Below are positions 17,194-25,586 of a stretch of DNA of 34,344 nucleotides, one piece after another. The notes under the pieces are model-generated. The model was not told the DNA's origin. It saw only the letters and a list, made by a program, of their open reading frames with translations, and ran no database searches. Source of the DNA: Spirochaetales bacterium (GTDB lineage: Bacteria; Spirochaetota; Spirochaetia; DSM-27196; SLAA01); NCBI GenBank assembly GCA_007127105.1, contig SLAA01000127.1, positions 1 through 34,344 of the forward strand, read 5' to 3'. Each line of letters starts with the position of its first letter. The first letter of the stretch is position 1. Position numbers and translations under genes: made by a program.

Positions 17194-19223
17194 GTCTCCA
17201 GCAGACCGGTAGCCAGCAACTCGGCGTCTCGGGACAGGGTCTTTTCCGACGTATGTTCTTTGAAGAAGGGCGCGGTATGTTGGATGACATCCGACGCACG
17301 GTGGAGTTGTTGGAGTCGGAGTACAATGCAGGAGAAGTGAATAATGCCTTTAGGGCTGCTCACTCTCTAAAATCTGAGTCATCGTTTTTACGATTCGAAC
17401 AACTAACCGATCGCGCTCATGCGCTTGAAGACATGTTGGCACGACTGCGTGAATCCGGAGCCCGGCCAAGTGTTGACACGAGGAAGCGCCTGAAGGCTGC
17501 GTATGGAGCGCTGTCGGACACCTTTGACAAGCTGAAGGCAGGGCGGGGTGAAGAGGTCGGGGATGGAGCGGCCTTCCATGGCTCACCTACACGCGGTTCT
17601 GAGGTTGCAGGCGCTGCACCTGAGCCGAGGGATCTGGAGCCATTCGGTTTGCTGGGGGGACGCAGTTCTGATGAACAGTTTGTTGACCCTGAAGGTGCCC
17701 TGAAACTCACTCCTGTAGAACTACGCTTGGCACGTGACGCTACCGCACGCGGGGAACAGCTCCACTTGTTGCAGTGCGAGTTGGGCAATGCCGAGCCCAT
17801 GGTGTATGCCAGGCTCTATCTCGTTCTCTCCAATCTTGAGCGGCGAGTAAATGTAATCAAGTCCTATCCACCCTTAGTAGCGAACGCAGTTCCACCAGAG
17901 CGGTTTGAGGTTTTGTACTCAAGTGCGGCGACCCGTCAAATTGGACCAGCACTCGTCGATGTCGACAATGTGGAGTTTGTTGCATGCCGCGAGATTGATC
18001 TTGAGACCCTTCGGGCAAAGGCTGTTAAGGAAGATACCGAGGACGACAGCCGTTTTGGTCTGTACGCAGAGGCCGAGGAGGTTTCGGTTCGACTTTCCAC
18101 TCGTAGCTATGAGCGTCTTTGCCTTTACGCCGACGAGGTGCGAAACGAGCTACTGTTGATGCAGGCAGAAGTTCTGAAGACCAACGATGTAGCTGAGTCG
18201 GTCGGTCGACGGCTTTCTGCGATACAGAGGATGGCGGGTCATGTTGCTGGTGCGGTTGAGGGTTCCTCCGAGTTGGAGCTGCATGAGGTGTTTCGCGAGG
18301 TTGCGCTGCGAGTTCGAAATGTCGCACATCAACTGGGTAAGCAGTTGCGCTTTCGCAGCTACGGAGGCGACTGCAGCGTATTTCTGCCTATAGGCAGTGT
18401 GCTCAACGAGGCTATTGGGCACATTGTTCGCAACGCGGTAGATCACGGGATTGAGACCCCAGCCGAGCGCCAGGCGGCAGGGAAGGCGGTTGAGGGTCTC
18501 ATTCGAGTTGAAGCACGTTATCTTCCCGAGTACCTGATGATAGAGGTGAGTGACGATGGCCGAGGAGTTGATGAGGTAGTCGTTCGAACGGCCATGGAGC
18601 AGAGCGAGGCTGCTACGGGTGCAACAGGACAGAACGCGGAAGCCCAAAGCCTGCTTGCGGTTCTGAGCAGCCCCGGGTTTTCTACAAAAGAAGCTGACGG
18701 TACATACTCGGGCCGTGGAGTAGGACTTGATGTGGTGCGTTATCTTATTGAACAGGTCGTTGGGGGCAGGCTTGAACTTGAGAACAGACCCGGACAAGGT
18801 TTGACCCTTCGGCTCTATCTGCCTCGCAGTACCCGTTTAATGAGTGTTCTCATTGTCCGCTTTGAAGGAAAGGAATTTGCTGTACCAGCAGCGGAGGTCT
18901 ATGGGCGGTTTCCGCTTGACCGACGTTTTCTGAGTACCGACGAACCCGGAAACACCTATTACCGTCATTTTGGTGAGCATCTACGTGTCTTTTCCGTTGA
19001 GTCGCCTAAGGAACCGCTCGCCACAGGCTCTACTCCGCTGCATGGTATTCTTGTACGAGTTGATGAGGTAGACACAATCATAGTGGTGCATGAGGCTGTG
19101 GCCGAAGAGACGGTCGTGCGTGATATATCGCACCTCCATTCGATCTACTCCCAGACCCTTCGACGTTCTGTTCCCGTTTTTCTACCTCTACGTTTTGAAG
19201 CCTTGGGCAATCAGAAGGCCTAA
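17190..19223 (+). CDS. CheA-like histidine kinase (Hpt, HATPase, CheW-like C-terminus)
   Basis: Hpt motif AHSLKSESSFLRF (His58); N box NEAIGHIVRNAVDHGIE; DDGRGVD; SGRGVGLDVVRYLIEQVVGGRLEL; C-terminal CheW-like region; ATGA overlap with the J-protein gene. Confidence 0.9.
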   Translation: MSLQQTGSQQLGVSGQGLFRRMFFEEGRGMLDDIRRTVELLESEYNAGEVNNAFRAAHSLKSESSFLRFEQLTDRAHALEDMLARLRESGARPSVDTRKRLKAAYGALSDTFDKLKAGRGEEVGDGAAFHGSPTRGSEVAGAAPEPRDLEPFGLLGGRSSDEQFVDPEGALKLTPVELRLARDATARGEQLHLLQCELGNAEPMVYARLYLVLSNLERRVNVIKSYPPLVANAVPPERFEVLYSSAATRQIGPALVDVDNVEFVACREIDLETLRAKAVKEDTEDDSRFGLYAEAEEVSVRLSTRSYERLCLYADEVRNELLLMQAEVLKTNDVAESVGRRLSAIQRMAGHVAGAVEGSSELELHEVFREVALRVRNVAHQLGKQLRFRSYGGDCSVFLPIGSVLNEAIGHIVRNAVDHGIETPAERQAAGKAVEGLIRVEARYLPEYLMIEVSDDGRGVDEVVVRTAMEQSEAATGATGQNAEAQSLLAVLSSPGFSTKEADGTYSGRGVGLDVVRYLIEQVVGGRLELENRPGQGLTLRLYLPRSTRLMSVLIVRFEGKEFAVPAAEVYGRFPLDRRFLSTDEPGNTYYRHFGEHLRVFSVESPKEPLATGSTPLHGILVRVDEVDTIIVVHEAVAEETVVRDISHLHSIYSQTLRRSVPVFLPLRFEALGNQKA

Positions 19224-19260
19224 GGTCACGCACTGTCAAGAAGTCTAAGGCGAGGGCCGA

Positions 19261-20436
19261 ATGAGTCAGAAGAAACAAGTACTTGTTCTCATTAATCCCA
19301 CCCGCCGATTCAGGCATGTACGGCGCTTGCAAGGGCTACTGAAACACCACGAGCACCTCCTGGAAATTCGGGTGACCGAAAGCAAGGCAGACCTCATGCG
19401 GCACGTTACGGAGTTCACCCAAAGCGGGTTCGCATACCTCTTGGTGTGGGGTGGAGACGGCACCGCACACGACGCCATTAACGCGCTGTATCGTGGAAAG
19501 CTGGCGACCGTTGGTGAACATGTTGGGGAGGATGTTGGTGGCCCCTTAGGAGAGCAGGAGCTTGAGTCAGCAGTTGCCGGAGGGACATTCCGCAAGGCGA
19601 TTGGATTCTTTCGCGGCGGCACCGGTAACGGCATTCAGGACAGTTATGAAGTCCCGGTTCGAATGGCTCGGCAGGTTGATACCTACATCGAAGCAGTAAC
19701 GCATGGGTATACCATAGATGTAGACCTGATCGAGATTGAGTACAACAATACAACAAGGTACGCTCAACTCATTGGAATGGGGTACGACGCCGAGTCGCTG
19801 GCAAAGCGGGAGCAATACAAGGAGAAGACGGCAAAGGGCCGGACCGTTACTCGTCCAGGCATGCTCCAGTATCTTGTCTCTGCAATAGGCTATGGCCTGG
19901 GCGATGGATTCAAGCGGCGAACCACCTTCAATCTTGATCTCTTCTCCGGAAAGTATGCCTTTCGAGGCCCCAGGGTTAACGCGGAGTTTCCGTTTGCCCG
20001 TCTTTCACTCGATCGCAGCCCGGTTATGCTGGAGATTGGTACGCGACCCTACTATGGCAAGATGTTCAAGGTGTGTCCCGATGTCGTATGCAACGATGGC
20101 CATATCGATGTCTATGTATACGACTTTGCTGGTAGACTCGACGGCTTGAGGAATCTTGCCGATGTATGGTTTGGTAGGCACAGCCGAATCAACCAACGAT
20201 ACGCCCGCGCGGCGAAACCTGTGATTGAACGCTATGAAGTTGGCGCGTTGCACGTATCCTCAGAGAAGGCGTTCCGGTTTCACGCCGACGGTGAGCTGTT
20301 GGGCGTGGATGTGCCTTCAGCCGACGGCCGATATCGGGTATCTATACGAGTCCTCCCGCGTGCCCTGACCTTTCTGGTTCCGGCCCCATTCTACCGCTTG
20401 TTTCATCCTCGACTGGAAGAAACGGTGGTCAAGTAG
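19261..20436 (+). CDS. Diacylglycerol kinase/LCB5-family lipid kinase
   Basis: VLINPTRRFRH, LLVWGGDGTAHDAINALY, FRGGTGNGIQDSY. Confidence 0.85.
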   Translation: MSQKKQVLVLINPTRRFRHVRRLQGLLKHHEHLLEIRVTESKADLMRHVTEFTQSGFAYLLVWGGDGTAHDAINALYRGKLATVGEHVGEDVGGPLGEQELESAVAGGTFRKAIGFFRGGTGNGIQDSYEVPVRMARQVDTYIEAVTHGYTIDVDLIEIEYNNTTRYAQLIGMGYDAESLAKREQYKEKTAKGRTVTRPGMLQYLVSAIGYGLGDGFKRRTTFNLDLFSGKYAFRGPRVNAEFPFARLSLDRSPVMLEIGTRPYYGKMFKVCPDVVCNDGHIDVYVYDFAGRLDGLRNLADVWFGRHSRINQRYARAAKPVIERYEVGALHVSSEKAFRFHADGELLGVDVPSADGRYRVSIRVLPRALTFLVPAPFYRLFHPRLEETVVK

Positions 20437-20449
20437 GTCTATTGCTTTG

Positions 20450-21469
20450 TTACTGTGAGCTTGTGTGCGAGAGCATTGTCCGTTGTTGCATGAGGTCTTC
20501 CAGTTCCTTGCTCCAGAAGGCCTTGGTGCCCCAGTCTGGAAAGCTTTGTTGAAACCAGTAATCATTTCGCTGTCGTGCGCGCCAGGCAAGAAAGTACACC
20601 ATCCTCATGAAACGCAGCGGTTCAATGAGTTCAAGGGTGCTTCGGTCGAAGTTGCAAAACTGTTCATACCCATCAAGAATCATGGTCAGCTCGCGTCCGC
20701 AGTCCTCGGCAAAACCTGGAAGCAATAGCCACAAGTCTTGAACCGGGGGCGCAAGCATCATGTCGTCGAAGTCAATGAGGAGGAGTCCGGTATCCGGTCT
20801 GTCCAGGATGTTGCCACGATGGCAGTCTCCATGTACGCGTTGCAAAGGTAGGCCAGCGAAGAGTGGTTGGATAGCTTTCCGGACTTGCTCACACAGATCG
20901 GCGAAATCCTCAGCGAATTCCGGATGCACCACCTGGGCTTCCGTGAGCTCCGCAAGCGCAGCCCCAATCACCTCATCTGGCGTGCAATGAGTGCGATGTT
21001 CCGCATCTGCTTGGCTGCCGATCTGATGGAGCCGACCGACAACCGCCCCAATTCGGAACCAGTCTTCGTCAGACTCCGGGTCAAAGTTGCGGCCACCGGT
21101 TTTAGGGAAAAGTGCAAAGCAAATGTTCAGTGGATCGCGGTGCGGTTCGCGGTCTATCTCCAACTCCAAGAGGGTATCTCCGTCGGCGTCGGGAAGTGGC
21201 GCAATAACCGGTAGTTCTTTCTCACGACACTGCAACAGGAATGCATGCTCCTCAGCAATAGCCTCAAAGCTCCATCTGTCGGGCCTGTAGAATTTTGTTA
21301 TGTATTCCTGTCCGTCTTCATCGCGGACACCATACACGCGGTTTACGTAGCTCGGGTAAGGTGTAACGGTGCCGTCAAGCCGCAGGCCGTATGCTTGCTC
21401 AACCGCCCCGGAGGCCAGTTGGGGCGTCAGCAGGTCAAATGAGCCAGGTGTTGAGCGATCTGTATTCAT
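20450..21469 (-). CDS. srkA: SrkA/YihE-family serine/threonine protein kinase
   Basis: [11 protein letters not shown] catalytic loop, [21 protein letters not shown]; RdoA/SrkA-type architecture. Confidence 0.88.
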   Translation of the reverse strand: MNTDRSTPGSFDLLTPQLASGAVEQAYGLRLDGTVTPYPSYVNRVYGVRDEDGQEYITKFYRPDRWSFEAIAEEHAFLLQCREKELPVIAPLPDADGDTLLELEIDREPHRDPLNICFALFPKTGGRNFDPESDEDWFRIGAVVGRLHQIGSQADAEHRTHCTPDEVIGAALAELTEAQVVHPEFAEDFADLCEQVRKAIQPLFAGLPLQRVHGDCHRGNILDRPDTGLLLIDFDDMMLAPPVQDLWLLLPGFAEDCGRELTMILDGYEQFCNFDRSTLELIEPLRFMRMVYFLAWRARQRNDYWFQQSFPDWGTKAFWSKELEDLMQQRTMLSHTSSQ

Positions 21470-23103
21470 CTGCGGGAACTTCCGCCAATCCCGGCCAAGG
21501 ACTCGCGCGTGACCCCTGTTCCTTCAAGCTCGGAGGTAAAATGAAAGGTCACCTTAGGATTGTCACGCATTATTGAGGACAGCATCCACTCGGACTCGGC
21601 GAAGTAGACCGGCCGACCATTCTTGTCCTCGGCAATTTGGTGCTCCCGGAAACGTCTGAAGGTCTCCCTCGCTTCACGATCATCACAGGTGAACCAGCAC
21701 GCGCGTGCGTAGGGCAGGGACTTCATGCTACTTGCGGCGCCATACTCCTCACGAAGCCGGTACTGGATGACCTCAAACTGCAGTTCGCCAACCGCTCCTA
21801 TAATCTGTCTGCGGCCGGGCTGCTGGATAAAGAGCTGCGCGACGCCTTCTTCGGTGAGTTGTTTCAGCCCTTTCTCGAGTTGTTTTGTGCGCAGCGGGTC
21901 GGCGTTGACAACCTCTTTGAAAATGGTCGGCGAGAAGTTCGGAATACCTTGGAAACTATGGTGCTCGCCTTCGGTGATTGTGTCACCAATCACCATGTCG
22001 CCTCTGTCATACAAGCCGACTACATCGCCTGGATACGCTCGGTCAACCGCGTTCTTGCGCTCGGCCATGAAGCTGTAGGTAGTAGAGAAACGGATATCTT
22101 TGTTGCGCCGTACGTGGTGATAGGCCTTGCCCCTCTCAAACACTCCGGAGCATACACGGAGAAATGCAATTCTATCTCGGTGGCGGGGATCCAGATTGGC
22201 GTGAATCTTAAAGACAAATCCGCTAAAGGCCGTCTCGTCCGGTTCTACGATGCGGAGGTCGGTTTCACGTGAGCGAGGGGGTGGCGATAGGCCAAGGAAG
22301 GTCTCCAGAAGCTCCCGAACGCCGAAGTTGTTCAGCGCACTGCCAAAGAAGACCGGCGCGATATCGCCGCTCAGATAGTCCTCACATGCGAAGGTGTCAT
22401 AGACGCCCTCAATGAGCGAAACATCCTCGCGCAGTTGATCCGCAGCGGACTTCGTTACCTCTTTGTCGAGCTGTGGATCTGAAAGATTATCCACGAGTAG
22501 GCGGTGTTCCTCAACGACGGTCTTTCCGGGCTGGAACAGGTAAACGTTACTCTCAGTAAGATTGTACACACCCTTGAATGCTCGACCCATGCCTATAGGC
22601 CATGTCAGCGGTCGGACCGTGATACCAAGTTTGTTCTCGAGCTCGTCCATCAACTCAAAAGGGGGGCGGCCGTCCCGATCAAGCTTGTTTACAAAAACAA
22701 TGACCGGGGTCTTGCGCATGCGGCAGACCTGCATGAGTCTCTCGGTCTGCTCCTCAACGCCCTTGACGCAGTCTATGACAAGAATGACGCTGTCGACCGC
22801 AGAGAGGGTGCGATAGGTGTCCTCGGCGAAGTCTTTATGGCCTGGAGTATCGAGAATGTTAATGAGCTTGCCGTCGTACTCAAAGGTCATGACGGCAGTA
22901 GCCACCGAGATTCCACGTTGTTTTTCTATTTCCATGAAGTCGGAGGTTGCGGTTTTCTTAATTTTGTTGGACTTCACCGCTCCAGCGGTGCGGATTCCGC
23001 CGCCAAAGAGCAGCAGCTTCTCGGTAAGTGTAGTTTTACCCGCATCTGGATGGCTAATGACGGCAAAAGTTCGTCTCTGCTGAATAGATTGTTCGTTTTC
23101 CAT
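21466..23103 (-). CDS. prfC: Peptide chain release factor 3
   Basis: [84 protein letters not shown]. Confidence 0.95.
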   Translation of the reverse strand: MENEQSIQQRRTFAVISHPDAGKTTLTEKLLLFGGGIRTAGAVKSNKIKKTATSDFMEIEKQRGISVATAVMTFEYDGKLINILDTPGHKDFAEDTYRTLSAVDSVILVIDCVKGVEEQTERLMQVCRMRKTPVIVFVNKLDRDGRPPFELMDELENKLGITVRPLTWPIGMGRAFKGVYNLTESNVYLFQPGKTVVEEHRLLVDNLSDPQLDKEVTKSAADQLREDVSLIEGVYDTFACEDYLSGDIAPVFFGSALNNFGVRELLETFLGLSPPPRSRETDLRIVEPDETAFSGFVFKIHANLDPRHRDRIAFLRVCSGVFERGKAYHHVRRNKDIRFSTTYSFMAERKNAVDRAYPGDVVGLYDRGDMVIGDTITEGEHHSFQGIPNFSPTIFKEVVNADPLRTKQLEKGLKQLTEEGVAQLFIQQPGRRQIIGAVGELQFEVIQYRLREEYGAASSMKSLPYARACWFTCDDREARETFRRFREHQIAEDKNGRPVYFAESEWMLSSIMRDNPKVTFHFTSELEGTGVTRESLAGIGGSSRR

Positions 23104-23148
23104 ATGTTGTGTACGCCTTAGTTGCAGAATAACGGAATACTCGAGGGT

Positions 23149-24336
23149 TCACAAGGGATCAGGTTTCGTGGGGCGCGTACCGAGAAAAGGTGCGAGTGTG
23201 CAGGCGCTGAGCAAGAGCACCCCGGTTATCACAAAGCTCAGGAAGAAGTATCCACGGTCTGCAAATAGACCAGCAATGGCCGGGAAAAGACCTGCTCCAG
23301 CAAGGTTGCCTGCAGGGATGATGAGTGAGATGGCTACGTTCCGGCTCTCGGGCGGGCCAAGCTCTGACAGTGCGGTAAGAACCGCTGGGAAGAATGCTCC
23401 AACGATCATTGGCTGTAACAGCACCGCTCCTCGCAAAGGCAGGCCGTGTAAAGAACCGATGAGGATGGTCATGATCCCGGTCGCCGCAGCGGTTACAGCA
23501 ATAAGTTTGCTAAAGCCGAGCCTGTCGACCGCCACCCCGACACCGAAAAGCATGAAAATACCGGGGATTCTTGAGGCCCCAATAAGGGATCCTGCGAGGG
23601 CGGTGCTCATACCGCGTTCCTGAATGAGAAAGGTCGGCAAGACGTTGTATACGCCAACTGCGGCCGATGCCGCCAGGACAAAGAGCAGGCCAAGAACCCA
23701 GAACTGTGGATTTGACAGCACCTGCTTGAGGTTGCCGAGGCTCGGAGGCTCACCATGAAAGCGCCCGAAACGTCCAAAAACAAGAAAGCTTGGTGCCAGA
23801 ATAAAGCACAGGACGGCAACCGCCCCCAGAATCATGCGCCATGACATGAGGTTAGCGGCAAGGGCCACGATAGTTGGTGCGGCGACAAAGGAAATTGCCG
23901 GACCAAACTCATGAATTGAAAGTGCTTTCCCCCGATCTTGGTGCCGTACCATTGCAGCCAATGAGCTTAGACCTGAAGGGGGGTACAAGCCCGCTGCAGA
24001 GCCAACAATAAGCATGGCGACATGTAGTGTGCGTGGCCCTTGAGACAGAGCAGCAAACAGCAGTCCGCACCCCATCGTGAGAACGGCAATGGTAATGACA
24101 TGAAAGTGCTGTAGGCGTTGGGTGAGGTACCCACTTGCAAGTATTGAGGTGATGAAGCCAACGGAAATTGACAGAAAAAGACGCGTTGCCTGACCGGCAG
24201 TCATTCCAAGATCCTGACGTATCTCTACGAGGAGCGGCGAGATAAGCAGCCTTGGAAAAAAGAGGCTAAAGACTATCAGTGTGAGAAATAACACCGACGG
24301 AAAAACCTCGCTAAGTGGACGCGACATAGGTTGCAT
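23149..24336 (-). CDS. Major facilitator superfamily transporter (ORF extends to 24420; start at 24336 judged more likely)
   Basis: Twelve-TM-like hydrophobic pattern, MFS-like signatures; the upstream 28 residues are Ser-rich and not TM-like. Confidence 0.8.
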   Translation of the reverse strand: MQPMSRPLSEVFPSVLFLTLIVFSLFFPRLLISPLLVEIRQDLGMTAGQATRLFLSISVGFITSILASGYLTQRLQHFHVITIAVLTMGCGLLFAALSQGPRTLHVAMLIVGSAAGLYPPSGLSSLAAMVRHQDRGKALSIHEFGPAISFVAAPTIVALAANLMSWRMILGAVAVLCFILAPSFLVFGRFGRFHGEPPSLGNLKQVLSNPQFWVLGLLFVLAASAAVGVYNVLPTFLIQERGMSTALAGSLIGASRIPGIFMLFGVGVAVDRLGFSKLIAVTAAATGIMTILIGSLHGLPLRGAVLLQPMIVGAFFPAVLTALSELGPPESRNVAISLIIPAGNLAGAGLFPAIAGLFADRGYFFLSFVITGVLLLSACTLAPFLGTRPTKPDPL

Positions 24337-24489
24337 AGTGGCGATAGGGTAGCACATGAGGGCGTGTTTGGACGAGCGACTACTTGACGACGATTTGATA
24401 TGATGGGATACATTGTTCATGGAAACGTAGCGTGGAATCCTTTGTCGATAGCGTTAACCACTGTTACATTTGTTGGTGGAGAGAGATAT

Positions 24490-25125
24490 ATGAGTGCCGA
24501 CAAAACGTTGTACGAAGTTCTTGGTCTGAAGGAGAACGCCAAGACTGAGGATGTTCGGCGTGCGTTCCGGCAGGCCGCAAAACAGCATCATCCTGACAGA
24601 ATTTCGGAACAGGAGTCGCCTGCCTTTCAGGCCGCACGTGAGGCATACGAAACACTGAAGGACCCGAGTTCCCGGTCGGCTTATGACGCCGAGCTCGCGC
24701 GACGCCGACACCCCGGCGTGGCGGTACGACCTGTCGACGTCGCACGGCCGAACCGTGCCGTGCGTGAGGCCCAGCGGATGGCGCGCGCCGCTTTTGAAGG
24801 AAATCCGCGCGCAACATTGGGTGGGGCCTTTGCCACGGTGTTTGCTGCGTTAGATGAGATGCGCCTCACCTGGAACGAGACGCGTCTTGGCTTTACCGAC
24901 GCGCTTCTGGGAAACGACGATGCAGGCGTAGATTTTGACCTTGAGATGAGCTCGGAAGAGGCGCAGGAGGGAGCTCCAATACGAGTGCCTACCACTCATG
25001 GCTACCTGCAGGTTCGAATCCCGGCTGGCGTCCGGCACGGAGATATCCTGGAGGTGGAATCGCATCACGGGCTAAGCGGCAGCCGGGGTCGTGGACTTCG
25101 CTTGCGGGTAGTGTTTACTTCATAG
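24490..25125 (+). CDS. J-domain protein with a single C-terminal DnaJ_C-like domain
   Basis: LYEVLGLKENAKTEDVRRAFRQAAKQHHPDRIS; C-terminal DFDLEMSSEEAQEGAPIRVPTTHGYLQVRIPAGVRHGDILEV...LRLRVVF; ATG 24490 after ggagagag. Confidence 0.85.
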   Translation: MSADKTLYEVLGLKENAKTEDVRRAFRQAAKQHHPDRISEQESPAFQAAREAYETLKDPSSRSAYDAELARRRHPGVAVRPVDVARPNRAVREAQRMARAAFEGNPRATLGGAFATVFAALDEMRLTWNETRLGFTDALLGNDDAGVDFDLEMSSEEAQEGAPIRVPTTHGYLQVRIPAGVRHGDILEVESHHGLSGSRGRGLRLRVVFTS

Positions 25126-25132
25126 TCTGTCG

Positions 25133-25474
25133 TTACTTGGTCGTAAGTCGTTCGAGATCCTCTCTCGTAGGCTGTACCGCCGCCCCCTTGTCGGTTCTGA
25201 GAACCGGAATCCGCAGGAGTGTGGGATCGGCGAGCAGCTCCTCACGGGCATCAAACTCCATGTACTGCATGCCACGTTTTCGATAACTCGCCGACTCGGT
25301 GTCTATGAGCGCCTCGAACCCACCGCATTGAGACGCAATTCGGTCAAGCTCGCCCGCCGAGGGTGCGTCGCGGCCGATATCGACCAGCTGATACTCTATT
25401 CGGCGTTCCTTGAAGAATCTTTCCGCCGCCTGGGTTGAACGGGATTTCTTTCCGCCTATGATTCGTGGTGTCAT
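25133..25474 (-). CDS. ArsC/Spx-like thioredoxin-fold protein lacking the usual catalytic Cys
   Basis: IIGGKKSRSTQAAERFFKERRIEYQLVDI and LLADPTLLRIPVLRTDKGAAVQPTREDLERL; ORF extends to 25624 but ATG at 25474 matches the family N-terminus. Confidence 0.78.
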   Translation of the reverse strand: MTPRIIGGKKSRSTQAAERFFKERRIEYQLVDIGRDAPSAGELDRIASQCGGFEALIDTESASYRKRGMQYMEFDAREELLADPTLLRIPVLRTDKGAAVQPTREDLERLTTK

Positions 25475-25586
25475 GATGGAAAAGCCTATCAGGCAGGCCC
25501 GGGCGCGACAAGTGCATGAGGTTGAGTTGGAGCTACATACCTGTGCAACATTGCCGTGGCGGCGTTGAGGTAGTAAGTTTGGGTAT

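Noticed and set aside
18150-18797. 215-aa ORF antisense to the CheA-like gene
   Set aside because: Antisense to conserved kinase motifs; no own support.
19192-19216. GCCTT...AAGGC inverted repeat at the end of the CheA-like gene as a terminator
   Set aside because: Only 5 bp, inside the coding region, no T-tract.
21637-22272. 211-aa ORF antisense to prfC
   Set aside because: Overlaps a clear RF3 gene on the other strand; no recognisable domain, likely codon-usage artefact.
22504-23121. 205-aa ORF antisense to prfC N-terminal half
   Set aside because: Covers the conserved RF3 GTPase domain on the opposite strand; mirror ORF.
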